A stretch of DNA of 64,000 nucleotides from Zhuqueibacter pondensis (lineage in GTDB: Bacteria > Zhuqueibacterota > Zhuqueibacteria > Zhuqueibacterales > Zhuqueibacteraceae): the NCBI GenBank assembly GCA_034505955.1, contig JAPDQK010000003.1:62001-126000 (forward strand), read 5' to 3'. A program made the translations under genes and the position numbers. The notes beneath the pieces were generated by a model. It had not been told where the DNA came from. It did no database searches and saw nothing but the letters and a program-made list of their open reading frames with translations. Shown here piece by piece: positions 8,000 to 17,208 of the stretch (the stretch's first letter is position 1; every line of letters begins with the position of its first letter).

Positions 8000-10900
8000 T
8001 TAAAAAATGTCAAACGTCACATTCACACCAAAGAAGACATCACGCGGATTAAGAAACGTGAAATATTCCTGATTGGGCATATCAATATAAGCCTTGTCCT
8101 TCAAAACACGATCGACAAAGCCTTGATCAGCCTGTTGCCAGGCACCATTCACATATTCCATATAACTTCCGGCATCTTTGACATAATAAAGCAGACGACG
8201 CCCAGGTTCTATTTTGGGTGGCGTCGCCGGAAGACTTGCCGCTGACGCAGCAAACTCAATCGGAACAAACGCCACGCCGGACTTGCGGTAATCGCCCGGA
8301 CGATCATTGCCTGGGATGTTGCCGTAACCCAGCGGATCACCGATGTCCTTGGGCAAATGCAGCGACTTCATATAAGCGTCATAATCTTTGGCATCAAAAA
8401 AGCCATAGCCGATGTAGCTGGGCGATGCATTCATTTGCTTGAGGTTCAAGGCATTGTTGACGTCCATAAAGAACTGAATATTGGCACCAGCCAGTTTCAG
8501 GGTCTTGCTCAAGCGCAAATCCAGGCCATACGTATCGCGCCATTGGACATTGTTGACAATACCGGGAATGCTGCCGCCGCCAGCCCAGGTAAAATGGAAT
8601 CCTGATCTCCACGCACCCAAGATGTTCAGGCGGATATCTTCCAGCGGATAAAAACCGGCGACTTTCGGACCAAAAGCCACAGGAGTAAAGAAATAAAGAT
8701 TGGCGCGGGCATACGGTCTCGGAACCGGCTTCTCCTGATATTGCGAGCGCGTCTCCCGTTCATAGCGCCGTTGATCAGCAGGATTCTCATAATACTGGCT
8801 GAAGCCAAAATTACCGGCAGTGCTGACCTGATAGGTATAATTGACAAATCCTTGCACCCAATCGCCGCGATTTTTGCTCACCGTCAGCTCGAAGCCGCGA
8901 ATGTCTTCGTAATTATTAGGCTCGGTGACCGAGTAATTGACTTTGGTGTCGCGACTGGTGTAGGTCACCAATCTTGATTGCAAGGAAACATCTTTGTAGT
9001 ATCCTGCCAGACGAATGAGAAACTGATCAGCGAGATTTTGCTCATAACCAAGCTCGTAGGCCACGGTTTTAGGCAGCGGATTGTTCGGATTGGCCACCCT
9101 GGTTACCTGATTATTGTCCGAATAGCGTCTGATCAGATACAGATTTTCAGGCGTCGGCATTTGCCGGAAGTGCCCGTAGTTGAAATAGAGTTTGCTGTTC
9201 ACCGTAATCGGGAAGGCCACGCCCAGACGCGGGCTGAGATTAAAGATGCGCTTGGTGGGCTCTTTCTGCAGCAACGTGTCTATTCCCAGCGATCTTTCCG
9301 AAGTGAAAGCCTTGTTGTACGGATCATATGTATACCATTCGCCGCCAGCGTGCGAATAATCGAGGCGGAGGCCGAGGTTGGCGATCATCCCCTCAAACTC
9401 CAATTTGTCTTGAACGTACAAGGCTCCGCGCACCGGATAAGTATGCCATTTCGACCGCGAACGGCCGCTGGGCAGGAATTCATCAACGGAGGCATAATTG
9501 ACATTATTATCAGTATAAATGAATTCCACGCCGGTTTTGATCTGATTGTAACGATCGAGCTGGCTGCTGAAATCCACCTTGGCCGAATACACGGTGACTT
9601 TGCTGCTGTCGCGGGAATTGCTCATGCCGACGCCCGAGCGCATGCCGCTGCCGATGCCGAAAGCGGGACGCGGCTCGAAGCCAAAAGGCGCTTCATCCAC
9701 ATAATAGCTGTTGCCGAACAAGTAGATGGGGGAACGATCACGCGGACGGCCGGGATGGGTCTCATACTCGGATTTAAAGCGTGACAAAGTCGCTTCATAG
9801 AAAGTCGAAGGGCTGAGCACATGCGTAAATTTCGCACCGATGCTGGTGCGTGTAATCGCCGTCGGTGCCCAGTAATCGGTGGCAAACATTCTGGTGTCGA
9901 TATAGCTGACCCGGGTCATGACTTCCGCAATGCTTTCCGCAGAGCGAAAGATGCCAGGCAAACCGGCATTGTTGTCATTGGTGCCGACTGACCGGCCCCG
10001 AATGCCTTCCACGACCAGCTTCATTCCGGAGGCGACATCCGCCGTGACCTTCAACTGTGCACTGTAATCCCGATAGCCGTCTTTTGAGAGTGGAACGACA
10101 TACATTTCCTGAGTGGTTCGGTATGAGGCCAAAAATCGCAAATTTCCCAGCCGCTCGCCAAGCAGCGGCAAAGGTCCGCCCACACTCATATCAAAATCAT
10201 AATCCGGATCAACAATATCGAGCGCTCTCCGATGCTGCCACAAAAACAGCCGTTGCGCGGCTTCCGGCGTCAGATCATTGGTCGGATCAGTATCTTTCAA
10301 CGTTTTTAGAGCAATGGAATTCCACCCTTCAAACTCCTGATACTGTTTTTGAGTGTAGACATCCCAGGCGCCGCTGGTGGTTCCAGTCCAACATACCGCA
10401 TCGTCCACGTAGGGACGTATCCAATACGAATTACGGTCATGCGGCGCAGGACCAAAATGCTTTTGGGTGGGCGGGCTATAGCGCGAAAGCATGTTGACGC
10501 TATAACGATCTTTCTTGCCTTCTTTGGTCACCACATTGACGAGTCCGGAACGAATGTTGCCGAACTCCGCGTTGAAACCGCCGGTTTGAATCTGAATCTC
10601 TTCAATGGCTGTGTAGCTGATGGCCGTGTACGGCGTATTGTTGCGTTCGTCGCGCAACGTGATACCGTTCACCACAAATGCCGTTTGTTCACTGCCGCCA
10701 CCACGAATTTCCAAGCCCCGAACCCCGGCTTGCAAGCCGACCACGCTGGCGACACTCACCACCGGCAGGGATTCAACTTCCTTGATATTCAAGTTGGCCT
10801 GGCTGGCAGAAATGTCTTTTACGACAACAGGGCGTTGTGCCACCACCACCACTTCCTCACCGGCCAAGACTTCCGGCTTCATTTTAAAATCGATCGTGGT

Positions 10901-11188
10901 CGTGAGATCGATTTTCACCACCACCTCGGTAACGCGGTAATTCGCGTAGCCAATGTAACTTGCCCTGAGGGTGTACGTGCCGGGCGGCACATTGAGGATC
11001 ACATAGTAGCCGTCAATGTTGGTCGCAGCACCGATGGTGGTCCCCTCAAGGATCACATTGACACCTGGAAGTGGCTCACCGTTGTCCGCATCGGTGACCG
11101 TGCCGGCAATTTTTCCAGTCGTACCGGCGAGAATCAGTTGAGGTAACAATACGAGGGCAATGAAGGCGAGAAGAAGCAATCTCTTCAT
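8000..11188 (-). CDS. TonB-dependent receptor (triad 1)
   Basis: 1062-residue outer-membrane receptor. Signal peptide (1-21), carboxypeptidase-regulatory-like domain (about 25-105: GKIAGTVTDADNGEPLPGVN, NVPPGTYTLRASYIGYA), plug (about 115-235: LEIRGGGSEQTAFVVNG, TGGFNAEFGNIRSGLVNVVT), then a 22-strand-type barrel ending FFGVNVTFDIF with terminal Phe. A strong AAGGAGGT ribosome site precedes ATG 11188. Active uptake energised by TonB/ExbBD is the family role; the substrate is unknown. It heads a minus-strand series with the T9SS protein and PorV. A sigma-70 promoter at 11465-11493 gives a leader of roughly 270 nt. Paralogous to the truncated receptor at 1-1789. Confidence 0.92.
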   Translation of the reverse strand: MKRLLLLAFIALVLLPQLILAGTTGKIAGTVTDADNGEPLPGVNVILEGTTIGAATNIDGYYVILNVPPGTYTLRASYIGYANYRVTEVVVKIDLTTTIDFKMKPEVLAGEEVVVVAQRPVVVKDISASQANLNIKEVESLPVVSVASVVGLQAGVRGLEIRGGGSEQTAFVVNGITLRDERNNTPYTAISYTAIEEIQIQTGGFNAEFGNIRSGLVNVVTKEGKKDRYSVNMLSRYSPPTQKHFGPAPHDRNSYWIRPYVDDAVCWTGTTSGAWDVYTQKQYQEFEGWNSIALKTLKDTDPTNDLTPEAAQRLFLWQHRRALDIVDPDYDFDMSVGGPLPLLGERLGNLRFLASYRTTQEMYVVPLSKDGYRDYSAQLKVTADVASGMKLVVEGIRGRSVGTNDNNAGLPGIFRSAESIAEVMTRVSYIDTRMFATDYWAPTAITRTSIGAKFTHVLSPSTFYEATLSRFKSEYETHPGRPRDRSPIYLFGNSYYVDEAPFGFEPRPAFGIGSGMRSGVGMSNSRDSSKVTVYSAKVDFSSQLDRYNQIKTGVEFIYTDNNVNYASVDEFLPSGRSRSKWHTYPVRGALYVQDKLEFEGMIANLGLRLDYSHAGGEWYTYDPYNKAFTSERSLGIDTLLQKEPTKRIFNLSPRLGVAFPITVNSKLYFNYGHFRQMPTPENLYLIRRYSDNNQVTRVANPNNPLPKTVAYELGYEQNLADQFLIRLAGYYKDVSLQSRLVTYTSRDTKVNYSVTEPNNYEDIRGFELTVSKNRGDWVQGFVNYTYQVSTAGNFGFSQYYENPADQRRYERETRSQYQEKPVPRPYARANLYFFTPVAFGPKVAGFYPLEDIRLNILGAWRSGFHFTWAGGGSIPGIVNNVQWRDTYGLDLRLSKTLKLAGANIQFFMDVNNALNLKQMNASPSYIGYGFFDAKDYDAYMKSLHLPKDIGDPLGYGNIPGNDRPGDYRKSGVAFVPIEFAASAASLPATPPKIEPGRRLLYYVKDAGSYMEYVNGAWQQADQGFVDRVLKDKAYIDMPNQEYFTFLNPRDVFFGVNVTFDIF

Positions 11189-11457
11189 TATTTAACAACC
11201 TCCTTCCTCTTTGATAAAACATGCCTTTTTTATGATAGGGTGAGCTGCATGAGGCAAAATGATGATAGATTTACCATGCCATCATCATGAGACGTTAGGG
11301 AATTATAAACCGAAGTCTTGCCGGTTATTGACTTCAAACCACTCCGGCACAGCGAAATGCCTTTTACAAGAACAGATGCTGATACCAACACTCGCGCCAA
11401 CGTCGAAGGTAAGACAAAACACCAATGAGGATCAAAAGAACGATACGAATATTCAAG
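11189..11457 (-). other. Long 5' leader of triad 1
   Basis: About 270 nt lie between the predicted transcription start and ATG 11188 with no credible ORF. It contains an 8-bp perfect inverted repeat (ATGATGAT / ATCATCAT) shortly upstream of the ribosome site. I recognise no known riboswitch. Such a leader could be regulatory, but nothing more can be shown from sequence alone. Confidence 0.35.
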
Positions 11458-11464
11458 CAGGCGT

Positions 11465-11493
11465 AATATAGCAAATAATTAAAAGCTTGTCAA
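11465..11493 (-). promoter_or_regulatory. Sigma-70-type promoter for triad 1
   Basis: Read on the minus strand: -35 TTGACA (11493-11488), 17-nt spacer, -10 TATATT (11470-11465). The spacing is optimal and the -35 is consensus. It points at the receptor gene starting at 11188. Confidence 0.65.
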
Positions 11494-12150
11494 GGTGATT
11501 TTCTGAAGAATTATTGCAAGTTGAACTAACCGAATCGCAGAGACGAGGGCTAATTAATCTCGATGGACTTTTGGTTATCCATTTTGCTCTGAAAAGTCTT
11601 TATAACGGCTCAACCGCTTGATTTGATTTCATTCGCACCGTGATTAATTGTCGTGTGAATGAGAACAACCTGTAATTGTCTTGAACCGGTTCAGCTGTGT
11701 TGCTGATTTGATTGGAATGTTTGAGTATTTCGCGATTTTATAAAGCCTTGCTCAATCTATTTCAAAGAACAACTTTTGTGCCGAAACAATTATAGCACAT
11801 CCAAGCATTATCAAGTACTTGGATGAATGACAGAATGACAGGGTTCCGTCGTTTTCCTATTATTGAGAAAAATCGTCTGAAATTTCTAAAGTTTGGCAAA
11901 GTGAAGATTTGATTTGCTTTTTCTGAGAACCGAAAGCAAACTTGCTTGGTTCATAAAAGTTTGTGGGCCCCAAGATCTTGGCGCCCTGGATGGAATGTCA
12001 TTACGGAAAGGACTGGTTCGATGAGAATCCTTTTTGTATCTGGCACGGTGGACTGGAAAAAAGTCTGCCTCAACAGGCGGCCAGGAATTCCTGCGTGATG
12101 GCAATGCAAAATAGATTAGTGTTCAGATCTGCTGAATTCTTACTCTGATT
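11494..12150. other. Intergenic region, nothing recognised
   Basis: About 660 bp between the triad-1 promoter and the stop of the muramidase-like gene. It is A/T-rich, and its short open frames lack ribosome sites and plausible composition. No repeat family of this window is present. Confidence 0.5.
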
Positions 12151-13365
12151 TCAACGGTATAGCAAATACTTCTCCCGCTTCTGCCGGTACTTGCCCAGCT
12201 CTTTCTCCCAACCCGCGACAATTGTCTCCGGAGACTCGCCTCGCAGCAACGCCAAGCGCACCTGATCCGTGCCCATCGCCTGGTCAAAGCTCCTTACGCG
12301 TTCGGAATTGAAAATTTGTTGCTCCGGATATAGCTTTCGAATGGTCGCGAGAATATGCAACTGCGTCAGCATCGGCCGGAAAATACGCGGGTTCGAGAGA
12401 TGAATTTGCACACCGGCAAGTTGTTGGTCCTTGTGGGAAAAATAATATGGCCGGAAATACAACGGCCGAAATCGCACCCCAGGGAGATTGCGCTGATTCA
12501 GTTCATTGGCCAGTTTGTCAGGATCAATCCAGGTTTGGCCGACTACCTCGAAGGGCAACGTGTATCCCACGCCCTCACAGAGAGTATGCAACTCGCCGAT
12601 GCAGCCGGTTGCGGCAATATGAAAAGCGGTTTCTGAATGCGGCACATGCGGCGAGGTGAGCACCCACGGCAAGCCGGTATCAGAGTAAATCATGTCTCGC
12701 CGCCAGCCTTCCATCGGCATAACGGTTAACTTTACGTGAATACCAAACTCTTCGTTGAAAAATTTTGCCAGTTCACCGACCGTCATGCCATAAATGGAGG
12801 GAATGGGATAGAGTCCGATCCCGGATTTGAAGCGCTCGTCCAACACCGGACCTTCGATTAGATTTCCTCCAAGAGGGTTGGGTCGATCAAGCACGATCAC
12901 AGATATGCCGGCTTTGGCCGCGCCTTGCATCGCCAAAGCCAACGTGTAAATATAAGTGTAGGCACGCGAGCCGATGTCTTGAATATCGTAAATCAGCACG
13001 TCGATGTTCTGCAGCATCTCGGGCGTTGGCGGCGCCATCGGGCCGTTGTACAAGGAGTAAATCGGAATGCCGGTTTTACGATCAACACTGTGGCTGACTT
13101 TCTCGCCGGCAAACGCATCGCCACGCACGCCATGTTCCGGGCCGAAAAGTGCCACGAGTCGCACTTGCGGCAAACCATGCAGCACATCGATCGTCGAAAT
13201 CAAATCCGAGGTGACGCCTGTGGGGTTGGTAATCAAGCCGACCCGCTTGCCTTGAATCAGATCCAGATGCCTGGCGACGAGGACTTCGATGCCGGGCTTG
13301 ACTTGGGAAAGAAGCAAATCAGGAAGGAGGCAAAATAAGAAACCAAAAACAAATCGCAAAATCAT
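12151..13365 (-). CDS. namZ: Exo-beta-N-acetylmuramidase NamZ-like (DUF1343)
   Basis: About 404 residues of the DUF1343/YbbC family. Members characterised as NamZ (GH171) release terminal MurNAc from peptidoglycan fragments; the family role is established, the activity of this protein is inferred. Hallmarks: GKRVGLITNPTGV near the N-terminus, LVALFGPEHGVRGDAFAGE, IPIYSLYNG, DVLIYDIQDIGSRAYTYIYT, VLDRPNPLGG and EGVGYTLPFEVVGQTW. I chose ATG 13365 because it starts a signal peptide (MILRFVFGFLFCLLPDLLLS); the frame is open to 13461 but the added stretch is not signal-like and the ribosome site is weak in both cases. It appears to stand alone, flanked by repeat-containing gaps. Confidence 0.88.
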   Translation of the reverse strand: MILRFVFGFLFCLLPDLLLSQVKPGIEVLVARHLDLIQGKRVGLITNPTGVTSDLISTIDVLHGLPQVRLVALFGPEHGVRGDAFAGEKVSHSVDRKTGIPIYSLYNGPMAPPTPEMLQNIDVLIYDIQDIGSRAYTYIYTLALAMQGAAKAGISVIVLDRPNPLGGNLIEGPVLDERFKSGIGLYPIPSIYGMTVGELAKFFNEEFGIHVKLTVMPMEGWRRDMIYSDTGLPWVLTSPHVPHSETAFHIAATGCIGELHTLCEGVGYTLPFEVVGQTWIDPDKLANELNQRNLPGVRFRPLYFRPYYFSHKDQQLAGVQIHLSNPRIFRPMLTQLHILATIRKLYPEQQIFNSERVRSFDQAMGTDQVRLALLRGESPETIVAGWEKELGKYRQKREKYLLYR

Positions 13366-13843
13366 CCCATGAAAAAAGAAATCCCGCGGAAACAAAAATA
13401 ATTTGAATTCATTTCTGCAGGATTTCAAATTTTGCGGGCGCAAGCAATCGTTCATTTTCAACTCTTCAAATTACACTGAAAAGGTACGCCGCTCGTGAAA
13501 ATTTTTGTATGCAGATTTGCACAGATCAGCGCAGACTGCGTCCATAGACAAAAATCAGTGTTGATCTGCGTCCGGGAAATTGGGCTGCTTCCGAGGGTTG
13601 CAGCTTGATGTGGCATTACAGTAAGAATTTAGCCAACTGAACAGGATGTCATTCTGGAAGACTGCGTCCGTAGGCCTGCGGCTCGTAGAGCTACGCCCGT
13701 AGGGAATCTTTTTTGATATCTGCAAGCATCTGCTTAAAAAGTAAAAAGATTCCCTGCGGGCGTAGCCTACGGAATGACAGTTTTAGTTAAGGCGAAGTTC
13801 AGGCGGCTAAACTCTTACGCATTACACAATAGCAAAGGCTTTT
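13366..13843. repeat. Intergenic region with MITE-like element A2
   Basis: No gene. Element A2 spans 13648-13778 with inverted ends (GTCATTCTGG at the left, GGAATGAC at the right). It contains AAAAAGATTCCCTGCGGGCG near the right end and a mirrored CGCCCGTAGGGAATCTTTTTT inside, so it can fold on itself. The rest of the gap shows nothing recognisable. Confidence 0.6.
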
Positions 13844-14746
13844 TCAAGCCACTTCCTTTTTGTATCGCCAGAAAATGCGGCTGATTCTGGCGCCGGCATA
13901 ATGCGTATAGAAACGCACCGGGCCGACCCATGGAATCACGGCAAAACGATGCCCCTGTGCCTTGATGTCTTGCAAACAGCGCAACAACAGCACCCCGCCA
14001 ATGCCCTTGCCCTGCAGCGCCGGGTCTGTTCCCATCGGGCCGAACCAGCCGGTATTGAAGTTATTGCCATCGTGAGCCGAAAATGCGATGATGCGATTTT
14101 GGTATACTGCCACGTGCAGGCTGATCGGATAATTGAGCAAGGTGCGATCCACTTCCGGAATCCAGGCTTTCCAGTGTTGTTCCAGCAGTCGCATCAAGTC
14201 CTCACGGTCGCCCATGATGGCGCGACGAATCTCGATGCCTTTGGCGCGTAACTGCTCTTCCATGGCGCTGGTATCGAAATCGCGGCTGGACAGATCAACT
14301 TCCATATTCATGGTTTCTGCAAAACGTTTGTAACCATGATGCTCGAAAAAAATCACGGCCTCGGTGTAGCGGGGATCCAGTCCGGGCTGCAGATAATTCG
14401 GATGGCTCTCGATCAAGCGAATATGGGAAACGCCGGCATTCCATAAAGCCAATTCAATCTTTTGCAACAGTTGTGAACCGATGCCCTTTCGCTGCATCGC
14501 CGGCTCGACCACGATCAGCTTGATGAAGCCAACTTTATCATCGCCGAAGTCGCGGGCGATGCCCATGATGAATCCGGCCAACCGGTTTTGGTCTTCAGCC
14601 ACCACGGCCCACTCGGCCCGGAAATCAGGATCGTCGAAAACCTTTTCCTCGAACAATTCCGGCGTCATCGGGTCGAACCGGACAGTGCGGTTCCATAGCG
14701 CCAACACCGCCGGAATATCAGTATCAGCCAACTGGCGTAGATTCAT
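13844..14746 (-). CDS. Tandem GNAT acetyltransferase
   Basis: 300 residues with two GNAT folds in tandem. The first (about 1-145) has the acetyl-CoA motif VVEPAMQRKGIGSQLL, the second (about 155-295) TDPALQGKGIGGVLL. GNAT enzymes transfer acetyl groups from acetyl-CoA to amines; the tandem arrangement resembles mycothiol synthase, but the substrate cannot be told here. Its start ATGA overlaps the stop of the upstream gene (14743) by 4 bp, so the two are translationally coupled. Together with clpS further upstream it looks like a three-gene operon on the minus strand. Confidence 0.85.
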   Translation of the reverse strand: MNLRQLADTDIPAVLALWNRTVRFDPMTPELFEEKVFDDPDFRAEWAVVAEDQNRLAGFIMGIARDFGDDKVGFIKLIVVEPAMQRKGIGSQLLQKIELALWNAGVSHIRLIESHPNYLQPGLDPRYTEAVIFFEHHGYKRFAETMNMEVDLSSRDFDTSAMEEQLRAKGIEIRRAIMGDREDLMRLLEQHWKAWIPEVDRTLLNYPISLHVAVYQNRIIAFSAHDGNNFNTGWFGPMGTDPALQGKGIGGVLLLRCLQDIKAQGHRFAVIPWVGPVRFYTHYAGARISRIFWRYKKEVA

Positions 14747-15492
14747 TGCATTTCCTCCCTCTGAAAATTTCGGATATCAATTTCTGTATAGCTGCCACTT
14801 CGTCGCAAAAGTGCCCGTGCACGCTCATTGAAAATCAATCTGCTCGGAAACCTCAGATCTTCGATCACCGGTGCCAGTTCGATCATGGATGTTTGTCCGG
14901 AGGAGACCACGCCGAGTGATTTGCCGAATGTCCATTCGAGGCGCTCCAAAACCGCCGTTTGCATGTCAATCAACAAGCTGCCGCTGCGATCGCTTGTCAG
15001 GAATCTCACGATATGTTTTGAACGGCCATCCTTGCCCATAGCCTGGCCATCAATCAGTAAAAACGCTTTGTTGTCCCGGCTGATGCGATCCAAAAGTTCC
15101 CAAACTATCGTCATGATCGGATCTTCCCCCGGCCGCTTTTCAGTTCGCTTTGCTGGCTTGATTTTCACGGGGCATTCATACTTTTTGACAATTTCAGCCT
15201 TGCCGTCGCTGCGGTATGAAAGCAGTTGAACACGGATGCTGTCCTTGTCATGCACCACACGCCATTCTTCGCGCACCCGGGCCGAATCATTTTTATGATA
15301 AAACGTGCCCCTGAGATGAAGCTGGTAAGAGAAAGTCAACTTTTGCAGCAAAGAATCGTTTTCCGAGAGGCGACTGAGCATCATGGCGAAAACACGTTGT
15401 GAGGCTGTTTGGCTGAATGCCGGCGCCGTCATCAGACAAAAGCCCGCCCAACCCATCCAAAGGATGCTGGTCATCAATGTTAGCCAATTCAT
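14743..15492 (-). CDS. Secreted protein of unknown function
   Basis: About 249 residues from ATG 15492, which begins a signal-like segment (MNWLTLMTSILWMGWAGF, then PAFSQ). The mature part is mixed charged and hydrophobic, with alternating strands (LLIDMQTAVLERLEWTFG) reminiscent of LolA/LolB-type or outer-membrane lipoprotein-sorting folds; I cannot confirm a family. The frame is open further upstream to 15594, overlapping clpS, but that extension is not signal-like. It overlaps the GNAT gene by 4 bp. Confidence 0.7.
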   Translation of the reverse strand: MNWLTLMTSILWMGWAGFCLMTAPAFSQTASQRVFAMMLSRLSENDSLLQKLTFSYQLHLRGTFYHKNDSARVREEWRVVHDKDSIRVQLLSYRSDGKAEIVKKYECPVKIKPAKRTEKRPGEDPIMTIVWELLDRISRDNKAFLLIDGQAMGKDGRSKHIVRFLTSDRSGSLLIDMQTAVLERLEWTFGKSLGVVSSGQTSMIELAPVIEDLRFPSRLIFNERARALLRRSGSYTEIDIRNFQREEMQ

Positions 15493-15577
15493 GGTGGGGC
15501 GAGGTGTCCGGTAATGCAAAGTCGGCAAGATGATACCTGCAATTGGAGGTTGTTGTTTCGAATCGTTACTTGAAAGG

Positions 15578-15949
15578 TCAAGACTGACTGGCATCGCAAT
15601 TTTCCGGCGCTGGTTCCACCACCGCGCTCATCGAGCCCTGGCAGTACGGGACTCGCCAATCCGGCCCGTAAGCGTGAATTTGATCACGTTTCAGCTCGGC
15701 GCGTTCTTTGGTGGTGGTATCGACAATCACGCGGCCGGTGCCGTCAACTTCGCACGCCATGAGAAACGCCCGCTCCCGGCTGTGGCCGAAGAGCTTCATC
15801 AACATTTCAATGACGTAGTCATACGTATGATCGTCGTCATCCAGCAATACGACATGATAGCGCGGGATCGCAAGCTCGCGCGGCCGTTGTCGAACATGGG
15901 CGCGGCTTTTTTTGATTGGGACAACTACTTCTGACACAACGGCTGACAT
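15578..15949 (-). CDS. clpS: ATP-dependent Clp protease adaptor ClpS
   Basis: About 123 residues. Core motifs: YHVVLLDDDDHTYDYVIEML, FGHSRERAFLMACEVDGTG and VIVDTTTKERAELKRDQI. ClpS binds ClpA/ClpC and delivers N-degron substrates. The usual LLNDD is LLDDD here, and the normally bulky substrate-gating region is conserved in outline. A C-terminal tail of about 20 residues exceeds many ClpS proteins. ATG 15949 is preferred over the TTG at 15955. Downstream genes follow within 90 bp. Confidence 0.9.
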   Translation of the reverse strand: MSAVVSEVVVPIKKSRAHVRQRPRELAIPRYHVVLLDDDDHTYDYVIEMLMKLFGHSRERAFLMACEVDGTGRVIVDTTTKERAELKRDQIHAYGPDWRVPYCQGSMSAVVEPAPENCDASQS

Positions 15950-16020
15950 AATCAAAAAAATCCGGAAATTTCAAACGGTACATTTGAACTTTTGTTGCCC
16001 CGGCCCGGTAGCCTTAAAAC

Positions 16021-16067
16021 AAAAAAAGCATCCTCCTGCTCGAATCCAGTCTCCGACAGGATATGCT
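16021..16067 (-). terminator. Rho-independent terminator after the nuclease gene
   Basis: On the minus strand, AGCAT-TCCTG pairs with CAGGA-ATGCT (arms 16067-16057 and 16038-16027, with a small internal loop), followed by a run of seven T. It lies 27 bp after the stop of the gene at 16094 and ahead of clpS. Confidence 0.65.
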
Positions 16068-16093
16068 TTGTAGTGAGGAATCGATTTATTTTC

Positions 16094-16654
16094 CTACCTC
16101 TCGTCACGCCGTTCTTTTTTAATCACATTGATTTCATCACGCAGCCGCGCCGCGTCCTCAAAGCGTTCCTCGCTGACGGCTTTTTGCAGCTCGTAATTCA
16201 AACGCTCCAGGCGATCCACCGGCATAATCTCGTCTTCCATGCGCTCCGAGTCTTTGTCGCTGACCGAAGCCTTTTTCATAACTTCGTCATCGACAAAGAT
16301 GGGAGCTTGCGCCCTCAGCGCAATGGCAATCGCATCGCTTGGCCGGGCATCCACTTCGACATGATTGCCGTTCATTTTGAGGCCGATCATGGCAAAATAG
16401 GTATTTTCCCGCAGATCATTCACCACCACCCGGGAAATGCGAACCTCAACTGAATCCAGCAAATTTTTGACCAGGTCGTGGGTCAAAGGCCGGGGCGGAA
16501 TAATATTCTCCATTTGCAGCGCGATTGCCTGGGCTTCCGAGGAGCCGACCACGATCGGAAGCCAGCGATGATGTGCGTCATCTCTGAGAATGACCACGAA
16601 ACGGTTGGCGGTGGTATCCAATGTGACTCGATCAACTCGTACGGCGACTAACAT
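16094..16654 (-). CDS. Bifunctional nuclease family protein (BFN/DUF151) with UVR motif
   Basis: About 186 residues. The N-terminal BFN/DUF151 domain (about 1-135) shows LPIVVGSSEAQAIALQME, RPLTHDLVKNLL and VDARPSDAIAIALRAQAPIFV. A short C-terminal UvrB/UvrC-type motif (about 148-183: LNYELQKAVSEERFEDAARL) follows. Family members have been described with DNase/RNase activity; the cellular role is unclear. ATG 16654 was chosen over TTG 16663; AGAGG lies upstream. A perfect-consensus sigma-70 promoter drives it and a terminator closes it, so it is monocistronic. Confidence 0.88.
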   Translation of the reverse strand: MLVAVRVDRVTLDTTANRFVVILRDDAHHRWLPIVVGSSEAQAIALQMENIIPPRPLTHDLVKNLLDSVEVRISRVVVNDLRENTYFAMIGLKMNGNHVEVDARPSDAIAIALRAQAPIFVDDEVMKKASVSDKDSERMEDEIMPVDRLERLNYELQKAVSEERFEDAARLRDEINVIKKERRDER

Positions 16655-16731
16655 AACCCACAACCTCTTAAAATTTGCACGTGAATTTGGGTAAAACCCG
16701 GAAGCCTGTTGAAAAAAACCACTGTATAGGC

Positions 16732-16760
16732 ATTATAAAGAATAAATTCACAACTGTCAA
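16732..16760 (-). promoter_or_regulatory. Consensus sigma-70 promoter
   Basis: Minus strand: TTGACA (16760-16755), exactly 17 nt, TATAAT (16737-16732). It is a perfect match to the bacterial consensus, about 75 nt before the start of the BFN nuclease gene. Confidence 0.8.
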
Positions 16761-17017
16761 GAAAAATTCTCATAAGATTTCCCGTCGCACTTCAGCGGCT
16801 GGACGAATTTTACTATTTGTTCAAAAGCACTGGCGGCATGAAAATGGGCTCGCGCTTCAGATTCCCATTTTTGCCCGTGCACAAGCAGTTTTCGCAGAAC
16901 ACCAGGGTTACCACACGCGCTCATCTTTCCGCAGTAGTAATTTTAAAGACGACTTGACTATTACGGCGCAGCTTGATAAGTTATGAGCATGTCATCTTCA
17001 TGCCTTAAAATGATATT

Positions 17018-17125
17018 TTGTAGTTGCACCCTGCGGGCGTAGCTTACAGCCGTAGGCCTTCAGGCGCCGTAACGTAGTGAACGTCCGGCTCCTAAAGGCC
17101 CACGCCTGCAGGGAGCTGCTACGAA
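17018..17125. repeat. MITE-like palindromic element B2
   Basis: Inverted ends TTGTAGTTGCACCCTGCGGG and CCTGCAGGGAGCTGCTACGAA. The interior carries CGTAGGCCTTCAGGCGCC and CTCCTAAAGGCC as mirrored parts. Member of family B (4652-4764, 62655-62779). It fills most of the gap between the nuclease promoter and the lipase gene; the remainder (16761-17017, 17126-17208) shows nothing else certain. Confidence 0.6.
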
Positions 17126-17208
17126 AGTTATTTTCATAAGAATGAGTACAATTCAGGTTTTCCAGAGTCGGTTTAAAATATCGGTCAAAACCCGATTGAA
17201 GGATAAAA

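Noticed and set aside
11259..11471. Small plus-strand frame in the triad-1 leader
   Set aside because: No ribosome site, unlikely composition, and it overlaps the minus-strand promoter.
11189..11500. Bacteroidota-type TAnnTTTG promoter or a known riboswitch in the triad-1 leader
   Set aside because: No convincing -7 match was found, and no cobalamin, TPP or other riboswitch core could be recognised.
16675..16986. Plus-strand open frame of about 100 codons
   Set aside because: It overlaps the perfect minus-strand promoter, has no ribosome site and no recognisable sequence.
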